The notes beneath the pieces were generated by a model. The model was not told the DNA's origin. It did not search any database and saw only the letters and a program-made list of their open reading frames with translations. A DNA stretch of 64,000 bases from Heliocidaris tuberculata (lineage: Eukaryota; Echinodermata; Echinoidea; Camarodonta; Echinometridae): assembly GCA_025618425.1 (NCBI GenBank), contig CM046846.1, positions 26,976,499 through 27,040,498 on the forward strand, given 5' to 3'. This document shows positions 1-9,499 of the stretch, piece by piece; the stretch's first letter is position 1; each line of letters starts with the position of its first letter. Position numbers and translations under genes: made by a program.

Positions 1-476
1 AATTCATTGATTAACCCCAGTGCAGAATCAAAGTCAAAATGAAAGAGAACAATGTTTATGAATTGTGTACGTGCATTTCACGCATAGGCGGAACTAGTCT
101 TTTCCTAGTTTATTCTGAGGAATGTTACAATAGAAAGAAATAAGAGAAGTTCCTCATATTTACAGCAGGGTGTATGATATTTATTAAAAGTCTTTGTCAC
201 AAATATGACAACAATTATGTATTGTTACCACTCCTATCTTACCAAACTAAGTTACTTCAATTCATATTTCTCCACCGATACCTCATGTGAAGCCTGGAGC
301 AGAGAATAGTTGATGGAGCTGCGAGGATGGGGTATGCTGGAGATACGACCCCGCCCATTCCCTTTTGAGATGGGTTTGATTTCTATCGTTGGTATCTCCG
401 TTCACCCCATTCTCCTGTAATATTTCTCTACTATATCCCAATATAATTATATATATGTCTTTCTAAAAGCCATGTA
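1..476. other. Non-coding AT-rich sequence
   Basis: I see no convincing exon, RNA gene or transposon end here. A short GC-richer patch lies around 300-370. Confidence 0.5.
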
Positions 477-581
477 ATGCATTTTAGCCTCCGTATTGCC
501 TACATTTTTTTGGTATTTCTTACATCATCATGGGCCCTGGGTGCAGCACCAGAGTTTGGGGAGGGGGTACTGAGGGCAAGG
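477..581 (+). CDS. Possible first exon encoding a signal peptide
   Basis: An ATG at 477 opens a 35-codon stretch whose start, MHFSLRIAYIFLVFLTSSWA, looks like a signal peptide, with a plausible cleavage region around ALGAA-PEF. A weak GTAAAC donor follows at 582 in phase 0. TATA-like sequence lies just upstream (about 431-456). The next candidate exon (2285-2339) is open in the same phase, so the two could be spliced, or they may be alternative starts of the same gene. Without transcript data it could equally be chance. Confidence 0.22.
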
Positions 582-2133
582 GTAAACATTTTTTTTTTTG
601 TGACGACTTCCCAAATTCTAACATCCACTCAATTCGGAAATCCACGAATAGGCCTACTCATCGGGTGTGATGGACATGCATGAATTATCATGTATGAAAT
701 GATCGAGATAGATATAGGTCTGGCATAGAGAAATATATGCCTACAACTATACACACACTTTAATCAAAACTTTATTTATTGATTGAGTGCACGGACGTTG
801 ATTATGAACATAATTTTAGGCTTATGAAATAGTTAGTAATTATGAAATACGTTTTTTTTTTTGGTTGTTTTTTTTTTTGTTGGTTTTTTTTTGTTGGTTT
901 TTTTAGCTTATTAATGACATTTATTAATTGTTCGGGGGTTTTTTTTCACATAAGAGGGGGCGGGGGCGCTCGCACAGCCTATCGCTATCCATTTACCCAC
1001 TCACCCATTAACCATGTATAAGTATTCAAATCCATTAGCCTCCTCCCCTTCCCAGAGTTAATTCCGTGATTATCACGTGCATGTCAATTATAGAGAGATA
1101 CCTTATCTTGGCAAGGTCTCCCTTTACTGTCATTGAACTAAGTTTTGATATCTTTCCTTACAGTCATGATAGACATGTCTATAGTCCTCGATGTGCCAAT
1201 AGTAAAAACTAGAAACCTTGATGAACAACTGATTATCGTCAAAGTCAGCTAAGAGATTAATAAAATGCCGTGTTGCGAATGCAAAGTTGGTTCTTTTTTT
1301 ATTTAAAAAAAACTTGGCATAAATTTACCATCAGTCAAAAACCCTAGGCACAATGGTTTCTGAATTAATTATATTGTTGCTCTATCAGTGCATAGATAAG
1401 CGAGAATCGTTTAAAAGGGAATCTTGGATGAAATAGAGATCAGAGAGACTATACTGGATTTCGTTTCTGAACACGTTTGGAATAAAACTTGACTTTTTGC
1501 AAAAATGGCATGTTCGGTAAGTTTTCTGCTTTATGTGATGATGTTCATTATCTGTAGTATTATTCAATATTTATTGGGCATTTTTCGTTTTCCCCGATAT
1601 TATTTTTAACCTATGTTTTAACTATCATTCAATACGCATTGAATATCAGTATTGTACAAGAAGCCTCGTATATATTTTAATCGTCTCTTTTAATGACTTT
1701 TTTGTATTATCACTTACATTTGGGTATACATCCGATCCCCATTGCGTTCTGTATACAACGTTTTTTTAAATAGGATATGTCTTAGAAAACGAACTTAATG
1801 CTCTATATTAGGCCTAAAAAAAAGTGTTTATTTTAGTATACTATGCTCAGTAATTAACTTAAAGTTGCAGTATTACGTCATAACCATTGGCAATTATTGT
1901 AAAGCTATACGGATGAGAGGGGGGGGGGCGCACTCCGGGGGCACGTGTCCCCCATTCAAAGAAAGAGGGGAAAGGTGGAGGGAGGGAAAGAATATTTAAC
2001 AAAGTGGAAAGGGGTGGGCGGAGAACGCAAGAAGTAGGTGCTGCTGATTGCTGATGTTTGCATTTTATCAGTAGCCTAATTATTAGACCATGCGTCCCGC
2101 GCCCTCTCCATGAAGGCGATTGCCCCCACGTTG

Positions 2134-2180
<47 letters not shown>

Positions 2181-2284
2181 GTTTTCTGTACTATAGTTCT
2201 ATTGGTCATCCAAACTCTTGTACAATATCGCAGAATGATTGATTAAAATGAACGCTCAGCCTATCTATTCTTTTTTTTTTTCAG
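582..2284. other. Non-coding stretch with homopolymer tracts
   Basis: No supported gene. It contains interrupted T-runs (850-905), a G-run patch near 954-965, a G-run and G/C-rich block at 1917-2010 and a nearly pure T tract of about 40 bp at 2138-2177. The G-run block with a following poly-T resembles decayed copies of the G-run element family seen at 3857-5096 and 18311-18586. Confidence 0.5.
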
Positions 2285-5200
2285 ATAAAAATGTCTATCC
2301 TTTGTATTGCAGCATATGCACTTTTAACCAATGTCGCAGGTAATTTCTTTGCATGGCATGATGCATGTTTTATCATGATTTCACCGAGTCATCTCATTCA
2401 TCTATCTATTTTCTCTTTTATATGGAGTGCCCTCTGCCCCCTAATTTTCTACACAGAGTCCCAATATTTTCAAATATACAGTGCGTCCCAGAAAAAGTTA
2501 ACAGTTGGAAAAAGTCTCCCCAAATAAATATTTCAAACTATTTATAGGAAATTTTATACCTGTGGATAGCTTTGGGTCTGTTCTGTCATATGACACCCCA
2601 AAAATGAGTTAGAGTGAGCAACAGCGACTTTTGTGAAAGGGTGCAAAATTCAGACTTGACAAGAATTGGTATTTGTTCTGGCTGGTATTAACAAATTTGA
2701 GAACTTGCTGAAAGTTTTATACCTATGCATATCGTAGGGTCTCTCCTAGAAAATGACACCAAAACATCTACTTACATTTTTCGCTTGAGTGAGCAAAAAC
2801 TATTGTATTGAAATGGTGCAAAGTCCATGGTTGACGAAAATTTGTATTAGTTCTGGATGGTATCAGTGAAGTTGAAAGTCTTGAAAATGTTTAGAAATTT
2901 TCATATTCTGATCATTAAAAGGCAATCTATTATTAAAGAATAGCCTGTTTGTCCTGTCATATTACATCAAAACTTTATGGTTGAGTGAAAAAGCCAGATT
3001 GAATTAAAAACTCACCAAAAGTAATATCTGAAAAGACTCAATAAAGTAGTAAATTGCTCACTGAAGCATAAAAATGTTGACGAGATACATATAGGCTTGC
3101 ATACAGAGAACAAAACATGTTCTTTCATTAATAATTAAAATATGAAAATTTCTAAGCTTTTTCATGACGCTCAACTTTGCTGATACATGTACCAGCCAGA
3201 ACAAATACCAATTCTTGTCAAGTCTGGATTTTGCACCTTTTCACAAAAGTGGCCTTTGCTCACTCGAGCGTGAAATTTCGCCAGATCTTTAGGTGTCATT
3301 TGATCGAAGAGACCCTAAGCTATCCAATTTTTTGCTACAAATATTTTGAAATATTTATATGGGGAGACTTTTTCCGACTGTTAACTTTTTTCTGGGACGC
3401 ACTGTATATTACGGAAACCATTCAGAGTGAAGAAAATGGGTTACATTTTAACCTTAAAATAGTTCTTTAGGTCATTATATTGTTCATTTATTTGATTCTT
3501 ATATCGGGCATCTCTATAATTTATTTAGCACATCATCATCATAAAAAGATCAGCCTCCTAACAGAAGAGTTCATGTTCATGTGTGATGCCTATCTCGACG
3601 CCATGGAGACGGCCACCGAATGCTCAACGGAGCTCACCAGTACACTAACCACAGGTCTCCAGTCGAAATCCTACATCGCACTGGCTGACCAACAGCAACT
3701 ATGCAACCAAGCTTTCCAAGGTCAGAGGTTCGAATCCGCCTGCGATCTACTGGATAATCTCTGCGCTCAGGAGCTAAGTTTCTTTCCTGATGTAGTCACG
3801 TGCTATAGACCTGGTAAGTATATGTTTCTGAACATGACGTATTTATATATAAAACAGGGGCGGCGGAGCGTCTTTCAAAGTGGGGGGGGGGGCAACAAAA
3901 AAGGGCACTTTTTGGGAAAAAGAGGCACCTACAAAGGGTGAAAACAAGGCGGAAAATACCACTTTGAGACATTAGTATACCGCTACAATATGATTAATAC
4001 ACTATCGAGGATCATTTTCGACACAATACTGTTTCTATCTTAACATTGTTCCAGATAAAAACTACTTTTGCATTTTGTGTGATGGTCAGATTAAGATTGT
4101 TTTCTAATGCTGAAGGCTATGGTGTTTAATTATAAACACCGATTTTCCTAATATGATAAGAAGATTATATAATAAATGCGAGCGAGTGTAGCGAGCGAGC
4201 TTTGGAAAAATTTTAGAAATTTTTTTTCTCCCTCATTCCTTTTCTGATTTAGGGGCAATGATTAATATTGTATAATCTAGGGCATTGTGCCCCTCCTGCC
4301 ACCTACTACACTGCCTCACTTTGTGCTGATATCAGTAGGGGAATCTATTACATGTATTATGAAGCCTCTCTGATCATTTGGAGCTAGATATATGGCTCTT
4401 TTGTGGACTCTAGGGAACACTTTGTAAGCGACATCGGGATATATAGGTAAAAAGGGGCACTTGCAAAAGACAAAAGGGGCACTTATCAAAGGGGAAAATG
4501 ATACCATTAGAAAGAAAAAGGGGCACTAATCAGAAGTAAAAGGGGGCACTTTAAAAGGTGAACTTATCAGGGGTGAAAAAGGGCACTTATCAGAAAGGAA
4601 AATTGCACTATTAGAACGGAAATGGGCATTAATCAGACGGAAACAGGGGCACTTATCGGATTTCCAAAGGGGCTCTTATATCAGCTTAAAAGGGGCACTA
4701 ATCAGAAGGTAAAGAGGGCACTTATTAGAAAGAAGAAGGGGCAGTTATACGAAGAAAAATGGGCACTTATCGGAGGTGAAAGGGGGCACTTATTAGAAGG
4801 GAAAATTGCACTATTAGAACGGAAAATGGGAACTAATTAGACGAAAACAGGGGCTTTTCAGATTTCAAAAGGGGCACTCATGTATGAGGTTAAAAGGGCC
4901 ACTTATCAGAAGGTGAAAAGGGCACTTATTAGAAAGAAAAAAGGGGCACTATACGAAGAAAAAAGGGCACTTATCAGCTATGAAAAGGGGCACTTTTCAT
5001 AGATAAAAAGGGCACTTTTGGGGAACTTGAAAAAATGGGGGGGGGGGCACTGTGCCCCCCTGCCCCCCCCCGGGGATGCGCCGCCTCTGATATAAAACCC
5101 TCATTCGGTCAATTGTGATTTTAACGATACTAAAAGATGCAGAATGTAGAGCCATTTGTACATAGGCTATTTATAATGAAAAACGCAAATTATTTTTAGA

Positions 5201-5728
5201 GGAATTTGTTTTTTGGAAACTTTTGTTAAGTGAATTATGTGATAGTGACCGTCGTGAAATAGTCCATTCTTTATAGATTAGACTTCGGCAATAGATATAT
5301 TTAAAAATAACATTTTGTTTTCATTATTATTCTAAGGTGTGTGTGTGTGTGTGCGTGTGTGTGTGTGCGCGTGTGCGTGCGCGCGCGTGTGTGTGTGTGT
5401 GTGTGACTCTCCTCCTCCTTCTCCTACTTCCTTCCTGTTTTCTTTTATCTTTATAAAATGTCTTTATCTCCCTTTTCTGTTTTCCTGTTTCTTCTCCCTC
5501 ATTTTTGTTACAATATATTTGATTCTTCACATTGTTTTTCTCGTTCACCGATCTCTAATCACCTCCACATCTGTCTCTCCATATCTCCCTTTCCCCGTGT
5601 GTTCTACTCTCTATCTCTCTCCTCTATTTTATCCTCCCTCTTTCTCTCTTCCATGATGTCTCTCATTTTCCCCCTCTCTCGTCTCATCTCCCTATATATA
5701 TCCCCCCATCTTTTGACTAGGCCTCTGA
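2285..5728 (+). CDS. Candidate small secreted six-cysteine protein, three exons
   Basis: I do not recognise the family. Exon A (2285-2339) follows a run of T ending in CAG and opens with an ATG at 2291 encoding a hydrophobic leader, MSILCIAAYALLTNVA, then a GTAATT donor in phase 1. Exon B (3565-3813) follows CCTCCTAACAG, is open in the matching phase and ends at a strong GTAAGT donor, also phase 1. Exon C could start at 5721 after a long pyrimidine tract and TAG; it would add Leu and a TGA stop at 5726-5728. The product would be 101 aa, with a leader of about 16 residues and a mature acidic chain with six cysteines after cleavage. Phase-1 junctions and an even cysteine count are typical of small secreted animal proteins. 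Exon C is the weakest part. Promoter and function are unknown. Confidence 0.45.
2479..3404. mobile_element. 926-bp fold-back element with about 230-bp inverted repeats
   Basis: The ends are CAGTGCGTCCCAGAAAAA and its reverse complement, each flanked by TA (2477-2478 and 3405-3406). The outer 200 to 240 bp of both sides are inverted copies with modest divergence, for example CAAGAATTGGTATTTGTTCT on the left and AGAACAAATACCAATTCTTG on the right. TA duplication and a CAGT-type end suggest a non-autonomous Tc1/mariner-like element. It sits in the intron between candidate exons A and B of the secreted-protein gene. An additional internal copy of part of the inverted repeat lies around 2705-2870. 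Confidence 0.8.
3857..5096. mobile_element. Repeat element with GC-rich inverted ends filled by a degenerate satellite
   Basis: The left end (ATAAAACAGGGGCGGCGGAG) and the inverted right end (GCCGCCTCTGATATAAAAC) form short inverted repeats next to G or C homopolymers (about 3882 and 5038-5072). Between them, mainly 4440-5030, lies an irregular tandem array built on a 25 to 35 bp unit with core AAAGGGGCACTTATCAGAAG. No open reading frame of note. It lies in the intron before candidate exon C. Confidence 0.7.
5335..5404. repeat. (GT)n microsatellite
   Basis: About 70 bp of GT dinucleotides with GC interruptions, followed by a CT-rich tract up to about 5710. Apparent reading frames over it are composed only of repeat codons. 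Confidence 0.9.
5405..5710. repeat. Pyrimidine-rich tract
   Basis: Some 300 bp dominated by CT and T-rich sequence on the plus strand. It may act as an extended polypyrimidine tract for the acceptor proposed at 5720, or it may just be decayed (TC)n. Confidence 0.6.
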
Positions 5729-6452
5729 CGGAAGATCCAGGACTCAAAGTCATACCCAAATCTCGTGAAACTCACAGCTACAGGATATCTAAAGAAAATA
5801 CTTCAAGAAACGAATATGTCGCCTCTAATAATCCTATAAAAAATTATACTTGTAGTAGATGTGTCATAATGATTATGTGCCATCTTCATGCATACATCGT
5901 GAGATCAAAATAGACCTAGCCCTACGTATAATTTCTTCCTTTCTTTGTAATATTCTGTGATATAACGGTATCCAACGATAAATACGTTTCATAGTGGCTC
6001 ACCCTTTTCACTTTCCACAGAACCAACTCATTTGGTGACTGATAGGCGAAAAATATTGATTCATACAAAGTAATAATTTGGTGGAACGATTCGTACAAAT
6101 TTATCAAAAAATAGGTAGGCCTATTATTTTGTATATATATAGCCAAAAATTGTAAGTTATTGAATGCTTCTCTCTCTCATGTTTTCAAAAAATGTAGATC
6201 CAGCTAAAATGTTGTTGCCAGTTTGAAATCCGAACTTTCATGTTACTTTTTAAAATAAACTTAAAATTTGCTAATTATGATGTGTTATTAACTTTTCATT
6301 TCGTTTTTTATTTTTCTTTTAAGATCCTTTTTAAGATCATTGATATTTGACCTTAGCTGACATTGTTTTAGCTATTGAAACTGAGCCAAAAAAAACAAGG
6401 TTACATACCCGTCTTTGATTGACAGAACTTGCTATCAATATAGACATTATCA

Positions 6453-6465
6453 TATATATATATAT

Positions 6466-6510
<45 letters not shown>
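6453..6510. repeat. (TA)n-(GA)n compound microsatellite
   Basis: TATATA run passing directly into GAGAGA, with a partner (CT)n tract at 6581-6598 about 70 bp on. The surrounding 5730-6740 holds nothing else I can support. Confidence 0.9.
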
Positions 6511-6511
<1 letters not shown>

Positions 6512-6762
6512 GGAGAGTTTTCGGAGTTAAAAAAGTTGTCTGTCTTTATGCCTCTCTACATATATTTGTATCTCCAATTTCTCTCTCTCTCTCTCTCTCA
6601 TTAAATCTTTGACCTTAGCCCTACATATGATGTCATTGTTTAAGCCATTGAAACTTAGCCAAAGAAAAACCAGGTCAAATCTATTACAAATACACAACCG
6701 TCTTTTACTGGTTGGTTGAAATTACATGTTATATAATAAACCGGATATACATATACAGACAT

Positions 6763-6773
6763 GTGTGTGTGTG

Positions 6774-6860
<87 letters not shown>
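6763..6860. repeat. (GT)n-(TA)n compound microsatellite
   Basis: About 50 bp of GT joined to about 48 bp of TA without a break. Confidence 0.95.
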
Positions 6861-6861
<1 letters not shown>

Positions 6862-6982
6862 AATGATGAAGCCCTACAGGCCAAAATTCGAATTTTTCAA
6901 CTCTCTCACAGAATTTATTTATTTCCACTTTATCATCTATTTTCTAATATTCCGAAGCAGAACACTGACTTTACTATCATTT

Positions 6983-6983
<1 letters not shown>

Positions 6984-7036
<53 letters not shown>

Positions 7037-7161
7037 GAGAGAGAGAGAGACAAACAGACACAAAATAAATTACTCAGTTGGACACAAAAGGAACTTTTGT
7101 GTCCAACGGAGTAATTTATTTTGTGGCTGTCTCTATTTTTTATCTCCGTAGCAGAACTTTT

Positions 7162-7196
<35 letters not shown>

Positions 7197-7206
7197 TTAT
7201 ATATAC
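6984..7206. repeat. (TA)-(GA)n / hairpin / (CT)n-(TA) symmetric block
   Basis: A (TA)(GA)n tract (6984-7050) and a (CT)n tract ending in TATA (7164-7206) flank a 67-bp near-perfect hairpin (7059-7125), so the whole block is roughly palindromic. Copies of the motif CCG[A/T]AGCAGAAC appear on both sides (about 6953 and 7147) in the same orientation. Confidence 0.85.
7059..7125. repeat. Inverted repeat, 32-bp arms, 3-bp loop
   Basis: Left arm 7059-7090, loop GAA 7091-7093, right arm 7094-7125. The arms match at 31 of 32 positions; the single mismatch is at the A of ACTCAGTT. The ends read CACAAAATAAATT and AATTTATTTTGTG. Confidence 0.95.
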
Positions 7207-7212
7207 AGTGTA

Positions 7213-7470
7213 TTGAGGGAGATAGAGAGAGAGGGGGGGGGGGCATGAAGACAGAAAAGAAAAGAAAAAGAATTCAAAGAAAGAGCAGGAAAAAGAGAGA
7301 GAAGTAAAGAAAAGACAAGAGGGAGAAAGGGGAGAGAAAGGATGGGAAAGAAAGGCATTAAAAAGAGAGGAAAGGTAAAAAGAAATAATAAAAAGGAAGA
7401 AACAAAAGAAAAAGAGGAAGGGAAAGAGGCATAGAGACAGAGGAATGAAAACATGACAGTGAAAGACAGT
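7213..7470. repeat. Purine-rich (GA) tract
   Basis: About 250 bp of GA and A-rich sequence on the plus strand with a short G-run at 7233-7242. Long frames on either strand here are repeat artefacts. Confidence 0.85.
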
Positions 7471-7499
7471 CATGGGACAGTGACTGTCTTGAAAAAACA

Positions 7500-9394
7500 C
7501 AATTTAAAAAAAAACTGATCAGTAAAAGAAGTGATTTCATATATCTTTTCAATGAATCTGTATAAAACTAAATATTAAGATATTGAATTTCGAGTTTGGA
7601 AGGACTAAATTGTCTCAATGAAAGCAACACCAAAATCAGTAAATTTTATAGTTTTCAAGGTGATAGTTTATTACACATTCCACAACTCAAGAATCACGAT
7701 TAACTGATAAACTTGAAAACTAGTTGCTTTTAGCAAAGGAATGTTAGGCCAAAAAATAATCTATCATGACATAGAGATTTTTACACACAGCACATCTATT
7801 CTAAGTTTTTCCAACAAGACACTTACAAAAATAATATTAATTTCTCATAGACACTTTTGTTTTTTTATCAATCAGGTCACAAGTAAAGATGATTTGAAAT
7901 AAATTACAACCTAAAACAAGTTTCCTAATAAAAACTATACTTACAAATACATGTACATGCTCTTGAAATAGAATTCTTTTATGTTTACTTGCAATTCACA
8001 AGTTACAACTTCTGTCATATAATTCTACATACATTTGAGTTTACCTATATAAAAGAGACTAGCAACAACTTCACGTCACTTCAAAATATACATCTGATAT
8101 CTACAGGATTTTTGAAAATATTAGTTTGTAATAATCTTTCCTAGATTTCAAAGGAAAAAAGTAAAGTACAAGTGTACACATGCAAGTGTAATTATAAGAA
8201 CTGAAATATAGACATTTGTACTAGGACGGACTATAGCATTAATTAATTTACAGATTCACAGAAAAACATATGTCTTAATGTTTGTTAAAAAGAAACTACA
8301 ATGACAATATTCATCAGAACAATATTCATCAGAATTTGATTCCGCAATTTATCAAATTCGTAATCATTCGGTAAATATTAGATATTGGATATACAGGGTG
8401 ATGCTAGTCTGCAAGCACAGACCCTAATTTGACACTTTATCAGAAAATCATTTTGTCTTGGGAGAAGCCTAGCCCAGCTAGTACTGGTCGTGTCAATGAG
8501 CAGCTATAGTACATGGCCTATGGTAGTCTTATAGTGCAGACACTTTTTTACGACTGACCAGGGTTTGTGCATGCAAACTAGGGTGATGCCTCAACTTATA
8601 TTTATACATATTCTTTTTTTATTTATCAACATGCATCTCGACTGGATCCTAATATATGCAACTGATATGACATGTACGAAACAAACAGAATTGATTTGAA
8701 AGATGGTGCCTTTTACTTGTTATTACAATTTGCTTGACTCTTCTAAAAACACAAACCCAAGTTTATACTGCCAGAAATGTATGTGAATATAGTACATAAA
8801 CCTATATAATATAAATCAACATTCAGAAGACAATTTACAAGTAGTTGGAGTTATGTGAATCTAATCATTTCATCTTTGAAAAGACAAAGTAAACAACTGT
8901 CGTATATTCAAATTTTTCAAGGGAAAATATATCTTTGGCTCCATCTTAGGCACAGACAAAAAAATTATTGGAAACATGTTGCTGAATCTTGTTTTGAAAG
9001 AAATCACCATCAAAATCTTCTCAGATATTTTAGTTAAAAAAGATTCTCACTGCCATAAAAGGGCTAGTGAAGGATATTGGTACATAGAAATATTACCCCG
9101 TCATTAAGCACTGAGTGTGCCCTATAATGAGAAGAGAGCGATATCGTTGTTTGGCTGGCATAAAGCAAATTACTGGGAACGCGCTTCTAAGATTTTGATT
9201 GCTCTATACATTTTATACCCTTTTTTAAAACATGACAGGAATTTCTCCCTTCATCAACTAATGAAAAGTGAAAATGGATGGTAACTACCTAAGTTTAGTA
9301 GTTTCGTATCAAATAAGCACATATTTTTGAAGTTACATGTATTTTAATGCTGATGACTTTCTGCTTTATATCGCAATAGCGAGCAGTCGAGTTT
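7500..9394. other. Intergenic sequence left of the dynein 3' end
   Basis: AT-rich, no supported exon. The one structured element I see is the inverted-repeat element at 8396-8590. Confidence 0.55.
8396..8590. mobile_element. Short TIR element (MITE-like)
   Basis: Ends CTAGTCTGCAAGCACAGACC (from 8404) and GGGTTTGTGCATGCAAACTAG (to 8581) are imperfect inverted repeats, and the flanks GGGTGATG recur on both sides. No coding capacity. Confidence 0.6.
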
Positions 9395-9499
9395 AGCAGA
9401 ATGGCGCAACGCACTTTATTATTAACATTAGTTCGTACACAGTAGCTGACAAAGACAAATGAAATCCCCTCTCACCCTGACTATAGCATTTAGGATGGA
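9395..9499 (-). other. DYNC2H1: DYNC2H1 3' UTR with poly(A) signal
   Basis: An AATAAA hexamer on the minus strand (TTTATT at 9415-9420 on the plus strand) lies 80 nt beyond the stop codon, so cleavage is expected near 9395-9405. This gives a very short 3' UTR. Other AT-rich hexamers occur further left, so a longer alternative UTR is possible. Confidence 0.7.

Noticed and set aside
5721..5913. Longer coding exon reading PLTEDPGLKVIPKSRETHSY
   Set aside because: It needs a phase-2 junction, whereas the preceding exon ends in phase 1; in the correct phase a stop comes at once.
7059..7125. microRNA precursor
   Set aside because: The loop is only 3 nt and the arms are almost perfectly paired, unlike a normal miRNA hairpin.
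6712..7500. Frames with VCVCVC, IYIYIY, RERERE or SLSLSL
   Set aside because: Pure microsatellite translations without splice sites or conserved sequence.
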